64,000 nucleotides of DNA from Dermatemys mawii (taxonomy: Eukaryota > Chordata > Testudines > Dermatemydidae): positions 43,846,218 through 43,910,217 of the forward strand of contig ML677335.1 in the NCBI GenBank assembly GCA_007922305.1. Reading direction: 5' to 3'. Below are positions 10,991 to 23,245 of this stretch, one piece after another; within the stretch, counting starts at the first letter, position 1, and each line of letters begins with the position of its first letter. The position numbers and the translations under genes were made by a program. The notes below the pieces were generated by a model that did not search any database, was not told the DNA's origin, and was given only the letters and a program-made list of their open reading frames with translations.

Positions 10991-12039
10991 GAGGTGGGGC
11001 CACACCCGGCTGCAAACACAGACTGAAATCGGCTCTATGTGAAGGATTCACTCAGCACTCATGTGCACACACTCCTTGAGGAATAAACCCAAAATAATAT
11101 GGTCTTGCACTGTATAGAAAGATTTGCACAGCACAAGCTAATAAGAATTCACCCTCTCCCTCAATGTGATGAGAGAGATGCACAACTTCTTGCCTCTCCA
11201 GTTAGTAATTGCACAAACTGGGTTTAATAATAAACCAAGCAAATTGATTAATTGTAAAAGGCAGATTTTGAGTGATTATAAGGGATAGCAAACAGAACAA
11301 AGCAGATTACTGAGCAAATAAAACAAAACACGCATAATAAGCTTAACATCTTAAAGAGACTGGTTTCAAGAAGTAATTTCTCACCCTAAGTGTTGTTTTA
11401 GGCAAGTTGCAGAGTTTCTGTAGATTAGAGTGCCAGTTATTTCTTCTTACAGACTGGACCCGTTTCAATCTGGACTCACCTCTGCCTTTCCTCTCAGGTT
11501 AGTTCCTTTGTCTCTTCAGGTACTTTCAGCAGTCTTTCTACTTAGGTAGGCAATGGAGAAGGGTCCAGATTAACCCCCTCCCTAGCCTTAAAAAGGATTT
11601 AACTAAGGTGGGAAGCCTTTGTTTCGTCCCCAACCCCCTACAGAGGAAAAGTATCAGCAGTGTCCAAGGTGGTATTTTGTATCTGGTGACAGGACCACCT
11701 GACCTGGTAGTATTACAGCCATGTCCCAGGATGCCTCTCAGGAAGGAGAGAGATTAGTATATTCACAGTCATATTGTTTCTTCCTAATGGCCCATCAAGA
11801 CTGTGATGGCCAGTTGTCTGGTGGGTGTCTCTCAAATACACACACAGTTGTAATTGTTACATAGTCAGTATTCCTAACTTTAGATACAGCAAAGACACAT
11901 GCATACAAATTAGATAATCACATATAGTAAATTATAACCTTTCCAATGATACCTTACAAGACCCATCCTGCATAAAATATATCTTAGGACATATACATAA
12001 CCGTATTTCTATGAAGAATAAGGGATATAATGTCTCACA
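10813..12039 (-). mobile_element. LTR-like element
   Basis: Runs from TGTGATGAGTTGGACC on the left to ATAATGTCTCACA on the right. These are short TG...CA ends with TGTGA/TCACA inverted termini. From memory the whole 1.2 kb resembles an LTR-type repeat abundant in turtles, here on the minus strand. No clear target duplication: AGGC flanks the left and TGCA the right. No coding region accompanies it, so it is a solo-type copy. The class is inferred and could be Gypsy-like or ERV-like. Confidence 0.5.
10947..10984. repeat. (CA)n microsatellite
   Basis: An almost pure CA run inside the LTR-like element, ending in CAAACACA. Confidence 0.9.
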
Positions 12040-15000
12040 TGCATCATGTAACCGGGTCCCCCGAATTCTGCAAGCAGTGAGAGCCAACTGGCTGGAACAG
12101 GGAGCCAGGCCCAGCCACATGGGACAGGTGCCACTGCTGCAGGGTGAGTGTGGGGCAGGCTCGCACTCTAGCCACACACCCCCAGGGTCTCTGCACAATA
12201 ATCAATTAAGTTTTGCTCCGCCTCTCCCAGCCCCGCCCTAAAAGAATATTTTTACCAGCTGCCTATGTTCACATGGGCAGGTTTTTGTTAATACAAAGGT
12301 TGTTCTTGGTGCAAATATTCACATGTGAACAAAGATCTCTGTGTGTGAAGGAGAGTGTTCACTCTTTGCTTCATTACTCACCAGTCATTACCGCCCATTT
12401 GAAAAGTTCCAGTTATCCTATCAGAGAGCAGAAACAACATCATGTGACACATCACGAATACTAAATATCAAGGCTCCGATCTAGAAAAGTATTTAGGCTC
12501 TTAATTTCCACTGATTTCTGTTGAAGGTAGGAGTATAAATATCTTTCTGGATCTGGGTCAAAAGAATTTCAAAGACTATCTCTATATTGGGCACCTTATT
12601 TGCTGGATGTTCAGCTGGAAATGCTTTGGGTCTGACTTGGCTTCACCTGGACTTCTGGGTGCTGAGCACTTCAGAAAATCAGTTGGATCTTTAAAACTAA
12701 AGCATCCCAAATTTGGAAGATTTGGGATTAATGAACCGTTTGCAAAGAACCCAGAGGCTGAAAATTGTTTCTTTGAACCATCGGATGAACACTTGAAAAC
12801 AACAAATATATTTGCAGACATCAGGCTCTGTTAGAAAACGACTACCAAAAGTGGGGCTAGATCCATCAGATAATTTACTCACAGCAAACAATTTGAACAT
12901 CTCTCCTCATTCATTGAATGTTGACACAGAGGTCTAGAAGCAGAAGATTGAGCTGTATGTTTTGAAATTCACCAAACTGGTGTAGTATCAAACACCCTTC
13001 CAAAGAGATGATGTCTTTAAATCCTTTTAATTTGCCTCCCTTGAACATATGTCCAGTAGAGTGATCCATGTTATGGGGATGGGAGACAAGATATTTTGAT
13101 CACCTTCTAGAATTTCTTTTACTAGTGGCTCCTCTGACAGCATCCCGTATTTACAAGTTTTTCAGAATATTTTTTCTTTTTCTGTCTGTGTGATCTCTCA
13201 AATGCATACCAAGAAACCAGTAAACTGGAGCCAACAATGGTAAGCATAGCTACTCACAATTCAAATCCATTTGTGTGTCTAAATAAATACAGGAGTCTGG
13301 AATCCAACCTTCTCCAAGATGTAACTGTCCCTAAAATACATCATGCTCTATAAATGACAACCGGCAGAATTTTCAAACTCCAGTTAAAATGCAAAAACAA
13401 AGCAAGGATCCCTCTCCCAGTCTGCATCCCACCTAGATTTATGCTCAAAAATGTGATGCCTCTCTCAGGAGGGGAAAGTCAGAAAACGTTCTGAGCTAAT
13501 GTCAGAGCCTGTGAAAAAATGCATTGTTGTTTAGTTAACCAGTGTCACACAATCAGACATCAATTAGTCACACATTATGGCTGATATGGCATGTTTTTCT
13601 AACTGCTCCATATATATTTTATTGCCACTTGATGCTCATATAGGCGCTTTAACAAAAAAAAAGTATTTTAAAATAATTCAATTAAAAAAGAAAAAGAAAA
13701 AAATCTGGTCAAATCTGGAAATGATAGAGTTCCTAAAACATCCAGAACAGCTTTGGAACAATTACTTTTGCCTGCCCTGTTCTGTTGTAAAAGTTATAGG
13801 TCAGTTTGCCTTTCTTCTTCTTCATATTTTTTTTTAATTTAGCTAAGATGCAGCTGTGAAAACTGGATTCTTCTTTTGAACTTCTGTATTTACATTTGCT
13901 TCTAGCAACCCTGAGGAAATGTGACTTTTTTTTTTAACCACTAGCAGCAGAGTCTGAAGGAGTTTAATATGAGAAGTATCTTCTTATGGATTCTGAGGGC
14001 TATCGAGTGCCTCTTGATGTAATCTCCATGCAGATCGGGTGAAGTCCTGGTGTGAAAGTGGTTTAAGCGAGCTCATTATTTCTAATGAATCAAACTCCCA
14101 AGAAAAAGATGAAATGCTGCAGAGTTCTAATCTGGATCAGAACTTCCCCAGAACCTGGGGCAGTTTGGATCCAGAGTTTTGGTTCAGGTCCATCTCAAGA
14201 AAGGACACATGAAGGATTGGCATAGGGACTAAAATATATAAAGGTCAGAAGGGGTTTGGCCAACAATATTCCAGGATGTTCTGACCACCGCCATTCTCAG
14301 CAGTGAACATTACACAGGTCTCTAAGCCTAATGGAAACATTGACAAGGGAACATTGGTGGAAGGGCTTTTGTTGTCACTGTGTGGGCTGACTCTTTAAGA
14401 AGGTGGAGGGACTCACAGCGTTTGTGTCAGATTTGGCTAGCCTCCACAGGTGGAGGCAAGGATTCAGGTGACTAGGAGCTGGAAGGTAAAAGGGCTGTTT
14501 GGGATGGGAGGGGATTGTGTGAGTGCTGTGGCTGAAATCCACCTATAGCTGGAGTCGCTTCTGAAGAGAGAGAGCCAAGCATAGAGAGACTCCCAGAGGG
14601 GAGCCCGGGGACTCAGTACTTTTCAGAGACCAGGAGGCCAGCCAGGTAAACTGGTAGCATAGGAAGAGGCCTTGGGAAAGAGATTGAGTTGTTCTTTTGG
14701 TTTGGCTATGGAAGCCCCAGCTCTTCTGGGGTTCCAGGCCTGGGGACCCATAGAAGAGAGGGAGTTCCCCATATGCTGCCATATAGCGAGGTGAAGTGGT
14801 CACTCCTGGAATTAAAGAGAGGAAAAAAAGACTGCTGCATGCCCAAGCATGTTCTGGGATGGAAGAATGGTGTCTTCTATTGGATACTGATTTCACTGGT
14901 AGGAGCGGACTTTGGGGGCTTAACTGGAGGATCAAGTCACCTCAACAACCAAAGGATGTGGGAAGCCAGACACTGTAATCTCTGACCATGTGGAAGACTG

Positions 15001-15338
15001 AGAGAATGCAGTTCATATATGACTCTCAGGAGTAGGCTAGAAGAGAGCACAGCCTGCAGGGAGCAGCCTCAGAGCACTGCAGGAAATACGCTGGTATTTA
15101 ATCACTAAAGGGGGCCCAGAGCTGAGAGCCTGAGATGAACTTGGGCATTCATTGGCCAAACCTTTCTCGGCCAGTGTTCACAGCTGGTTCACAGCTGTAC
15201 TGTCCTAGAGTCCTTGGTGATGTGCATTCACGATGGATGGTCATTCTCTGAGATTCAAAGGCACGGGAATATAATCCCAGAACATGACTGGATTAGTACA
15301 GCCATTGAGACCAGTGCTTCTAGGGGAGCAGACTGAGT
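12040..15338. other. Long non-coding stretch, nothing recognised
   Basis: About 3.3 kb without an identifiable repeat or gene. Short open frames at 12582-12900 occur on both strands over the same bases, which argues against coding. 13640-13700 is A-rich. Open frames of about 100-130 codons at 14543-14985 overlap on opposite strands and resemble no family that I know. Confidence 0.4.
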
Positions 15339-15450
15339 CTGAGGCCAGATCCTCAGATGGCATAAATCAGCTCTATTTGGAATCAATACAGCTTCACCAA
15401 ATTACACCATCTGAAGATCTTGATTAATTACAAACTCTGGCCCCAGTCCA
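15339..15450. repeat. Palindromic short repeat
   Basis: GGCCAGATCCTCAGATGG at the left is answered by CCATCTGAAGATCTTG and later CTGGCCCC at the right. This gives a hairpin-like element of about 100 bp with CAATACAGC in the middle. Confidence 0.45.
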
Positions 15451-16414
15451 GTAAAGCACTTAAGTGCATGCTTAACTTTAACCACGTGAGCAGTCCCATT
15501 GTCTCCATTTGGACTACTTGCATGTTTAATGTTAGCCTTGTATTAGGTGCTTTGCTAAGAGATCTATGGCTAACCACATTTGATAGTAGCTGATTGACGT
15601 AATGGATGCACATTTATCAAGCTCTGCTTATTCAGGACTTGATTCTGCTCCAGTTGAAGTCAACGGTCAAACTCCGTTGATTTAATTGTTACAGGTTAGG
15701 GCCCAGTCCTGTAGCTTCTCTGCATGAGGCATTCCCACAGTCACTGGGAGTTCCACTTATGAAAGGAGAGCTCTTAATGACTCCTGCCATTACGTTAATA
15801 ACACAGCCACTGAGGGGAAGCAGATGTGAAGGATGATGAGATAAATGAAGGATAGCTTGGAGTCTCCTGGTGAAAATGTGTTGGGGATTATTGTCTTCTC
15901 TTTGTCGGTTAATTGCATAATGGATTCATGCTGCCCGTTCTCGGTGCATGTGTTTCAGGAGCCCTCTCAGACACTGCTTTGTCTGTGGCATAGTACAGGT
16001 TGCAGCAGCCTATATGCTAATCTATGTTGGCCATGCCTGGATTCTTCCTGTGAGAATTTGCAAGAGAGAGAGATTTGGAGGTGGATTGTGTGGAGTCCCC
16101 ATGTGTTAATGGCACAGCCAGTAGCTCAAAAAATAAAATTCAAATGCTGTGCACAGTAGCAAGTATAAAATGCTTTGGCTCTTGTGGCGGTTCTGTACTG
16201 ATCATCTTCAGGAGAAAATACACAGTAAAGATTTCAAGCGACACTGCAAGTCTCACACAGTGTACTCTGTGATCAATTACCCAAGGTAGGCACAATGGAT
16301 ATCAGACGGGATATGTTACCAAATTCAGAAGCCTCAGCTCGATGTCAAGGTGTTGATGGACAAGTTCTGGCCTGGGACGGGCATGCATGACTCCTGTTGC
16401 AGCCATGCTGTAGT
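15451..16414. other. Non-coding, nothing clear
   Basis: A short piece at 15630-15690 resembles the palindromic family at 15339. The open frame at 15845-16159 has no recognisable domain. Confidence 0.4.
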
Positions 16415-16572
16415 ATCTGACCCTGATCTTCCTCTTACCGGTATGAATCAGGAATGACTCCAATGAGGTCAATGCAGCTGGTTCTCCTTTCCCTTCTACT
16501 CCTTTCCATTCACTTTGGTGTCGTTACTCCTGATTTACTCTGCCACGGGAGGGGAATTGGGCCCATTGGTGT
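16415..16572. repeat. Degenerate palindromic repeat
   Basis: CTGACCCTGATC on the left and AATTGGGCCC on the right surround two arms with GACTCCAATGAGGTCAATG and GTTACTCCTGATTTACTC. Same style as 53165-53282. Confidence 0.35.
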
Positions 16573-18191
16573 GAGAGGTGCAGGTAGCTTCTGCCATGGT
16601 GCAATGTAGACTTTCCTCTGCATTCAAGTATCAGGTACTGGCAAAGATGCTGCCCCATGACAGCACCCATTTTGAGCATCCTCTGTACAGTATGTGCCTG
16701 CATCAGAAGACTTCACAATCACCACTCCAGGCATGTGGGACAGGGAATGTGTGTAGACCCGGGATAGCTGTCCTCATGATCACTGTGCTGATTATAATGG
16801 CAACAGGTCACAGTGTTGCCATTGGGGATACATCAAGGAGCCTGCCTGCCAGGAGGTGCCTGCCTGGGCCATACTTTTGGCTCAGAGTTGCAACTGTATG
16901 CTTCTGGGTTGGAATGAACATCCAGGGCACAGACCCATGCTAAGTTACTGCCAGTGCTAGAGAGTGGGCAGATCGTCAGTGAGGAAAGCAGGCACTGGCT
17001 CAAGAACTTCAGTACAATTACTCCAAGGAGAAGCATGTGAGAAGAGGTTGAACCCTTGGATATCTGAGCGAGAGACTGAGGTGTTGACCTATGGATCCGG
17101 GGAGAAAAATTGAGCCGGCCCCACCAAGGGGCTGTGGGCTGAACACAACATTGTAATTTCAGCTCAGCACATGATGGGTCCCTGTTTTCAGCCATTCCCT
17201 CCTGGAGAAAGTCTTGACATTGCCGCATTATCTTATGGCATCTCCATGACATTGCTCATTTGATCACACTGTGACTGAAGCGATCCAGAAGACAGAATGG
17301 GCTATGGAGGACGGAGACAGCTACTAGGGTCTGTCTCCTCTTCACCACGAGGGACACTGAAGATCTGGCTCTGGTCTCTGCTTTCCCTTCTCTAATGTTG
17401 CACTGATGTCCTCCTGGGCTACAGGTGCTCTCGATGGGATGAAGCCGTGATACTGATAGTTATTGATAGAGATGGGCCCAAGGTGTACAGCTGGGATTGG
17501 GGATCCCTCTGGAGCTGGGGCTTTGGCTTAGGTCCATCTCCAATGAGGCCTTGCTCTCTGCAATGCTCTGAGTCTGGGGCCCCTGTGAAAGGCTGCCATA
17601 CATAATTAATACTTCCTGGGGGAAGGTGCCAGATTGGCTTCTGTACATGCACAGAGCAGGGACAGGCAGAGGCAGCACTTGCCTCCCTGCAGTGCCCCAC
17701 CCATGTGGCTGTTCTGGAGCAACCATATCTAGGCAGGAGAGGAGCATTCAGACTGTAAGCCCCTGCAAGGTGCCTGGATTCTGCTGAGCTTGCCAGCAAG
17801 AGGGACAACTAGTGCCAGTTACGGGACATGGACGGATCTGCCCTGCGACTGTGTCCAACTCAGATCATGCAGGCCACTGACTCAGAGCAGAGCAGAGCTT
17901 GGCCTGAACCAAAACCATGGACCCCAATGGCTGTGAACTCAGAAGGTGGAGGGGCAGAAGGATGGATTCAGAGGCCTAATGTGGATCCAGGCTGGAATTC
18001 TGTAGCCCTCCCCCACCTTGGCAATGGGCTGAACCCCCAGCTCTGGAGGCCCCAGACACTGAGGGATATGAAATCCAGATTAGCTCCAGTTCTACTAATG
18101 AGACGTTGAGCCAATAATAAGGAGCTTGCACACCACGTTGGTGTGTCTGGTGCTGAACCTAGAACTTAGCCATGTTTGACCAGGTGACTGC
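16573..18191. other. Non-coding, nothing recognised
   Basis: Overlapping short open frames on both strands at 16578-18109 lack any family signature. Confidence 0.4.
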
Positions 18192-18410
18192 AGGAGAGAT
18201 AGGGCTTGGTTTGGTGGATAGGGCAGGCCCTAGACGGGAACAAGGAGATCTGTGTCTGCCAGCTGTGTGACCTTGGGCAAGTCCCTTCTCTTCCTTGTGC
18301 CTGATCCCCTTTACTCTGTCTGGCTAGATGGCTCTTTGGAGCATGGACTGTCTCCTGCTCCATGTGCTGTGCAGTGCCTGGCATGAAGGGGTCCTGATCT
18401 CAGTGTAGAT
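18192..18410 (+). repeat. CORE-like SINE, near full length
   Basis: Has the core GTGTGACCTTGGGCAAGTCC, the tail GCATGGACTGTCTCCTGC and the terminus GTGCCTGGCATGAAGGGG then TCCTGATCTCAGTG. The layout matches the copies at 7562 and 52735. Confidence 0.7.
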
Positions 18411-19494
18411 TGATAGGCTATGCCATGATATGGACAGTAATGCTGGAAAAAGGCTCCATACTTCATTTTCTCTGACAGATACCCTATGGGTGGGTATGGG
18501 GAAAGGTCTGGGACATGGAGATCAGGTTGTGGAGCTGTAGAATTGAAGATAAACCGGCTCTGAGTCAATGTCCCCAAAGGAGAGGAATCTTGGCGCACAA
18601 AGTGGCTCTGAAGAGCATGTGGCTATTCCTCTCCTGCTCCAAGCGTTAAATAAACATTCTGCTGTCTGGGAGATGTGCATGCCGTATGCTGTTTGATCTC
18701 TTGTTTGTCCAGTCTTTCCATTTATCCCTTTCCAGGAGAACTTGCTGTCCTGTGCAGTATTGCACACCCTCCTGGGACACAGTGTGACTCCGTGGTGGGT
18801 GTTCCCGAGCACGCTTGGTGTTCCTGGATAATGAGCTCCCTCAGCCATGGTGCAGTGCAGAGCTACGGCACTTGCTGTCCTCTCTCCACAGGCTGCCATG
18901 ATTCTGCCTTGAGAGCCTTGTTGTTTTCTAACAGCTGCACCATGTTGTTTTTCTGTTACTTGCAGTGGGGGAACCCTGTCAGAACACAGCAGACACCAGC
19001 TTGCAAACACAATTCTTCCTTAGAATGTGCAGAACAGTCTGTAAAGTAGACCTGGGCCTGGGTTGCACACACTCATCCCCAGCAACAACTATATATTGTC
19101 CAGGTATAAGGTGAGGCCTGAATTGTTGTAATCACCTTCTCGATGGCCTTTGTACCAGCCACATCACCCCCTCCAACCTACTTAGTACATGGCTACAAGG
19201 ATCATCTCCTTGGATCTTTGCTGTGACCGGACTTACCCCTGCTTTTCACATCAGGGCATGACCAAGCAGCACTTCCTCTGGGGCTGGAGACAGGCCTGGC
19301 TAAGTGCCCACTGACCCCATGCATAGCAGATGAGGTTGGGAAGTGGTGTGATAAAGGGATACTTGCTCGTCTGATGTTCACTGTGGCGGCTGAGGAATTG
19401 ACTTGAAGGACCCTGCCAAAGTTATGCTGGGGGGATGTGATTTACTTACTATTCACATAAATATACTGTAGCTGTTTTTTCCCCTTTTTCCCTC
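18411..19494. other. Non-coding, nothing recognised
   Basis: Open frames at 18522-19049 overlap on opposite strands and show no recognised domain. Confidence 0.4.
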
Positions 19495-19850
19495 AGCACA
19501 GTTTCTCTTGGTCCATACAGACTCCGTGCTTAGGAATAAGGAAGCATTGCCTGTTAAGCACGCCATAGAGGGAGGTTTAGTTTTCATTGCTGGACAGGGG
19601 CTTGAGCCAACAGTGGGTGTTAATGTTAAGAGCAGAGTGACCAGACAGCAAGTGTGAAAAATGGGGATGGGGTGGAGGGTAATAGGAGTCTATATAAGAA
19701 AAAGACCCCAAAATTGGGACTGTCCCTATAAAATCGGGACATCTGGTCACCCTAGTTAAGAGGGACCCTTAAACTTTGATCCCAGCCCTTGTGGCTGTCT
19801 GTATCCAGCAGAAGGGTTACACAGCTAAACTCTTGGTTTTATTGCAGCCT
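19495..19850. repeat. Dispersed repeat, filled-site copy
   Basis: Shares CAGCACAG, GGGCTTGAGCCA, TTAATGTTAAGAG and GCAGAAGGGTTACA in the same order with 35690-35890. The copy here is interrupted by a 122-bp MITE. Family not identified. Confidence 0.6.
19633..19754. mobile_element. 122-bp hAT-like MITE
   Basis: Ends CAGAGTGACCAGA and, on the right, TCTGGTCACCCTA form inverted repeats of about 13 bp. A perfect 8-bp duplication GTTAAGAG flanks it at 19625-19632 and 19755-19762. The 8-bp duplication and the CAGRGTG-type terminus fit the hAT superfamily. It has no coding capacity and would need a transposase in trans. Confidence 0.85.
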
Positions 19851-20508
19851 CAGCCTCAGCCTCCCAACCCATCCTGTTTGTCCTCTCATCTCATCCTGTC
19901 TGACACCTGGACTGTGAGTTCTCTGGGGCGGGGACGCTGTTCTTTGTGACTGATCCGCTCAGTCTCTGACAGAACAGGGCCCTCACTTGCGTTTCCTGGG
20001 TTCTGTGGTTATAACCGTGGTGCTCTTGGCTGAGGCATGGCCTCCGTACATCACAGAAGTTCACAGCAACCCAACCTCATTACCTTTGGCAGCGGGTGTC
20101 GGAACACTGCCCTGTGATTAGCATGGGGCTCTCTCCAACTCCTCTGGAAGGGAGATTGCTGCTTCTCTCCTCTTCTTCTTCCTCCACTTCTGGTTTCTCC
20201 CATGGAGCCAGGGAAGTCAGAGGCTCCGGTTTGGGCAGCACAACCAGTTCAGTGCTGCTGGCCATATCGAGTATGGCTGTGATCACCCCTGGCACTAGTG
20301 CTCCACCAGGCTCTCCCTGGGTGACCAAAACAGAGCCAGGGAAGGGCTGGTCAGAGTACCCTGAAGAGCTGTGTGGTCTGAGAATCACTGCCTTTCAATG
20401 AGGTGGTTTCACTGATCTCTTGTTTATGCAACCCATTACCCCGGGTCACTAGGTTCACCTTGTGCTCACACAAGTCACAGGGACAGCTGAATTCCTGAAT
20501 TGTGCTAG
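19851..20508. other. Non-coding, nothing clear
   Basis: A short CAGCCT triplication lies at 19847-19864, and a possible SINE tail with CTGTGAGTTCTCTGGGGC near 19910. Overlapping frames of about 100 codons at 20080-20401 run on opposite strands and look like chance. Confidence 0.35.
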
Positions 20509-21055
20509 AATCATAGAAATTGGAGATGGAAATGGCCCTTGGAAGTCTGACCCACTGTTTCCCTCCAATGACCAGCACACCATTGTCCCCTCCAACATCG
20601 TGCCTGTGCTTTGCCTGTTCTTTGCTGCTAAACTGCTTATAATCTGGAGCTTTCACAGATTCCCGTGAGAGATTATTGCATAGTCCCACAGCTCTTAGTG
20701 ATCAGTCCTTCTTGAGAATGAGCCTGAACTAGCCTCTGCACAATTTCAGCCAATTACTCTTACTTAGCCCTCCTTCGAGAGCACCAAACAATTCCTTTCC
20801 CTCCTTGTGGTGAGCCCCCCTCAGATACTTGTGGATGTCTGTCCTACAGCCCCCCATGCCACCATCTCCTTCACAGCTGTCTTTTGGCCAAGTTACACGT
20901 ATTTAGTTCTTTTAATAGCCCCTCCATAAATCAGACCCTCTAGCCACTCAATCATGTTTACTGTGCTTTTCTGAATTCCTTCCAATTCGTCGTCGTCTTT
21001 TTTTTTTTTGTACTTTTTTCAGCCTGGGATTGGACACAATATTAATAATAATCTG
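20509..21055 (-). mobile_element. CR1 LINE 3' part
   Basis: Begins on the plus strand with GAATCATAGAAATTGGAGAT, the complement of the CR1 3' end. It extends through sequence matching the end of the CR1 reading frame to the region of TTCTGAATTCCTTCCAATT and CAGCCTGGGATTGGACAC. Strongly diverged. Confidence 0.55.
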
Positions 21056-21229
21056 CATATAAATATAGTGACTGTCATGCAAATATATCAGCATGCTTTG
21101 CAAAGATTAATTATATAAACCTAACAAAGCCATGAGAAGTCACTGCCTATTATTATCCAAGCTTGGAAAATTCCACTTGTCCAGGTCAAATCATGGTTTT
21201 GATGGCTGAATGAAATAGCCTTTTTTCCC
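21056..21229. other. Short non-coding gap
   Basis: AT-rich, no feature named. Confidence 0.4.
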
Positions 21230-21715
21230 TTTAATTTCCCATCTAAACCATTTTTCAGTGTAAAATTGAGTTGTTGACAAAATGATTTTTTTATAATACT
21301 CATAAGAAAAAATTATTTTTCTTTGGAAAAAATGAATGCCCTAAAACCAAAATATTTTGGCCAAAATTAAAAATACTTTGATTTGGATATGTCTCATGGG
21401 AGATGTAGTTCAACTGACTCAAGTCCCCATTCTTCTCTGTAGGCTAGGCTGGAATACATTGCCCATGATGCACCTCCCACCCTCTCCAAGACAGGAGACA
21501 GTGCTGCATCATGGGAGATGTAGTCTGACCAGGGTGCCCAGCCCATATGAGAGAATGAGATCATGGGCAACTCTGGCAGCCTTACTAAAAGGAAGATTTC
21601 TGGTTTTCAGATGACTTTTTATAGTATTTACATTTTCACTGAAATATCAAAATGTTCCTTGGAAAATCTTAATGAAAATGACCTTTTCATTTTCATTGAA
21701 ATGTTCCATGAACTC
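21230..21715. repeat. AT-rich element with GCATCATGGGA core
   Basis: AT-rich flanks carry many GAAAATG-type motifs. The middle has TCATGGGAGATGTAGTTC and TGCATCATGGGAGATGTAGT around a region of opposing arms. The core is shared with 45005-45440 and loosely with 28150-28710. Confidence 0.5.
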
Positions 21716-22034
21716 TTCTCCGTTCTGCCTAGATCTGGTCCTGACACACATTCACGTACTCTAAGCATTAGACCTTGGTATTTTAATGTGGCTTTGGCCG
21801 CCTCATATAAAAAGGCCTATTCCCTCCCTGGTCTGTGACCAGATGAATTTGCATATTCAGCCAAAATATTGCTTTGGGTTTTTTTTTCCCTATAGTCTCA
21901 CACTGTTTACTTACAGAGTATGTGTTCCTGTTAACAATCCGCCCTCTCTTATCAACACCCAAGTGGCATTCAGTGAGTGTGCAAAATGACATTAATTTAT
22001 ATGCCCGCAGATGGCAGTGGGGCTACACCGAGTG
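21716..22034. other. Non-coding gap
   Basis: Nothing recognised; short frames on both strands overlap. Confidence 0.4.
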
Positions 22035-22140
22035 TATGATCTCATGACAAAAGCCCTGGGTGGGGACTAAGGAAATCTAGGTTCCAGCCCCCTGAACCAC
22101 AGGTTTCCTGTGTGACCATAGATGCTTCAGTCTCTCTGGG
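22035..22140 (+). repeat. SINE fragment
   Basis: GGAAATCTAGGTTCCAGCC then TTTCCTGTGTGACCATAGAT resemble the CORE-SINE head and core. Confidence 0.45.
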
Positions 22141-23115
22141 CTGATTCATTAAAGGACTTAGGTGCCTAACTGACGCTTAGCTGCCTACATCCCAGAACCA
22201 GGCCCCACTGGGATTCATAAATCAGCTGGTCAGCTGCCACTGAAGCTTGTAAGCACCTAAACTCGCTCAGCACCTACATTTTCCCTGGCTGCCTGTGTTT
22301 CTGGCTCTGCACATGTGCACTGCAGCCCATGCCAGGTGTCTGGACACCTCATCCCAGAATGCTGTATGAACCAGGCTAGACAGGTTGCTTCACTTCGCTG
22401 TCTTGCAGAGTCTGATCCTGTTAATGTTCTCAGAGAAAGGGGGTAGGAGGAGATGGATTTTCCTCATGACTTCTAGCCTAGTAGTTAGAACACTCACCTG
22501 GGATGTGAAGACCTCCAGGTCAAGTGCCCCCTTGGCCTGAGGGGGTTCAGGGATTTGACCAGGGGTCTTCCACTTCTCAGGGGAATGCTCTAACCACTGG
22601 TCTGTGGCATATGGTGGTGTGGGGCTCCCCATCTGTCCTGATGCAGCTGTTCCACTGTAGTGAGGGGCACTCCCCTGAGAGGTGGGAGACTCTTGTTCAG
22701 ATCCCTTCTCCTCCTGAAGGGGAGAGAGGGTCTTAAACCCGGTTCTCTCACATCCCAGGTAAGTCTCCTAACCACTGGGCTACAAGTTATGAGGGAGGTT
22801 GTCCTCCCTCACCACCACCACCCACCTGGCTTCTTGCAGAAATCACACGGGTGCCTAACCCCAAGAAGTGTTTCCAGCTGAGAATCCCTGCAGCTAGGAA
22901 TTAGGTGCCTGTCTCTGTGAGAGGGGCGGGGCTTAGAACACACCCTCTCCTGGGTCTTGCGCATTGGCTAGTTTAAGCAAGGCACCACCTAGTGTGCTGA
23001 CTTTTGTGGATCCCCTTCTTAGGCATCCATCTTGCCCCGTGCATTGTATAGGATGCCTGGGCACTAGACTCAGGCTTTGTGAATCCCAATGATTTTCTAG
23101 ACACCTAAAAGTTCA
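22141..23115. repeat. Composite repeat with alternating tRNA-like segments
   Basis: Bounded by GATTCATTAAAGGACTTAGG on the left and TGAATCCCAATGATTTTC with CACCTAAAAG on the right, which are roughly inverted. Inside, tRNA-like A and B box pairs occur in alternating orientation: plus near 22468-22540, minus near 22570-22607, plus near 22655-22705, minus near 22729-22795. The minus ones read CTAACCACTGG, the complement of CCAGTGGTTAG. None looks like an intact tRNA gene. Confidence 0.45.
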
Positions 23116-23139
23116 TCGTGGTGATGGTCAGCATCACCA

Positions 23140-23245
23140 TGCCTAAGTGGCTGTGTGACAGTAGCGCTGTGTACTTTAATTTCTTGTGTATAAAATGGGG
23201 ATTATAATCGTTCCCCACTTCACGGGTGTTGGGAGGGTAGATTCA
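23140..23245 (+). repeat. SINE fragment
   Basis: TAAAATGGGGATTATAATCG followed by TTCCCCACTTCACGGGTG matches the 3' core of MIR/CORE-like SINEs. Confidence 0.5.

Noticed and set aside
12582..12900. Overlapping open frames on both strands as a small gene
   Set aside because: Three overlapping frames of similar length without a domain are more likely chance in a stop-poor stretch.
22468..22540. Functional tRNA gene
   Set aside because: Only A- and B-box-like pieces are present; no full cloverleaf or terminator was seen, and copies in both orientations indicate a repeat.
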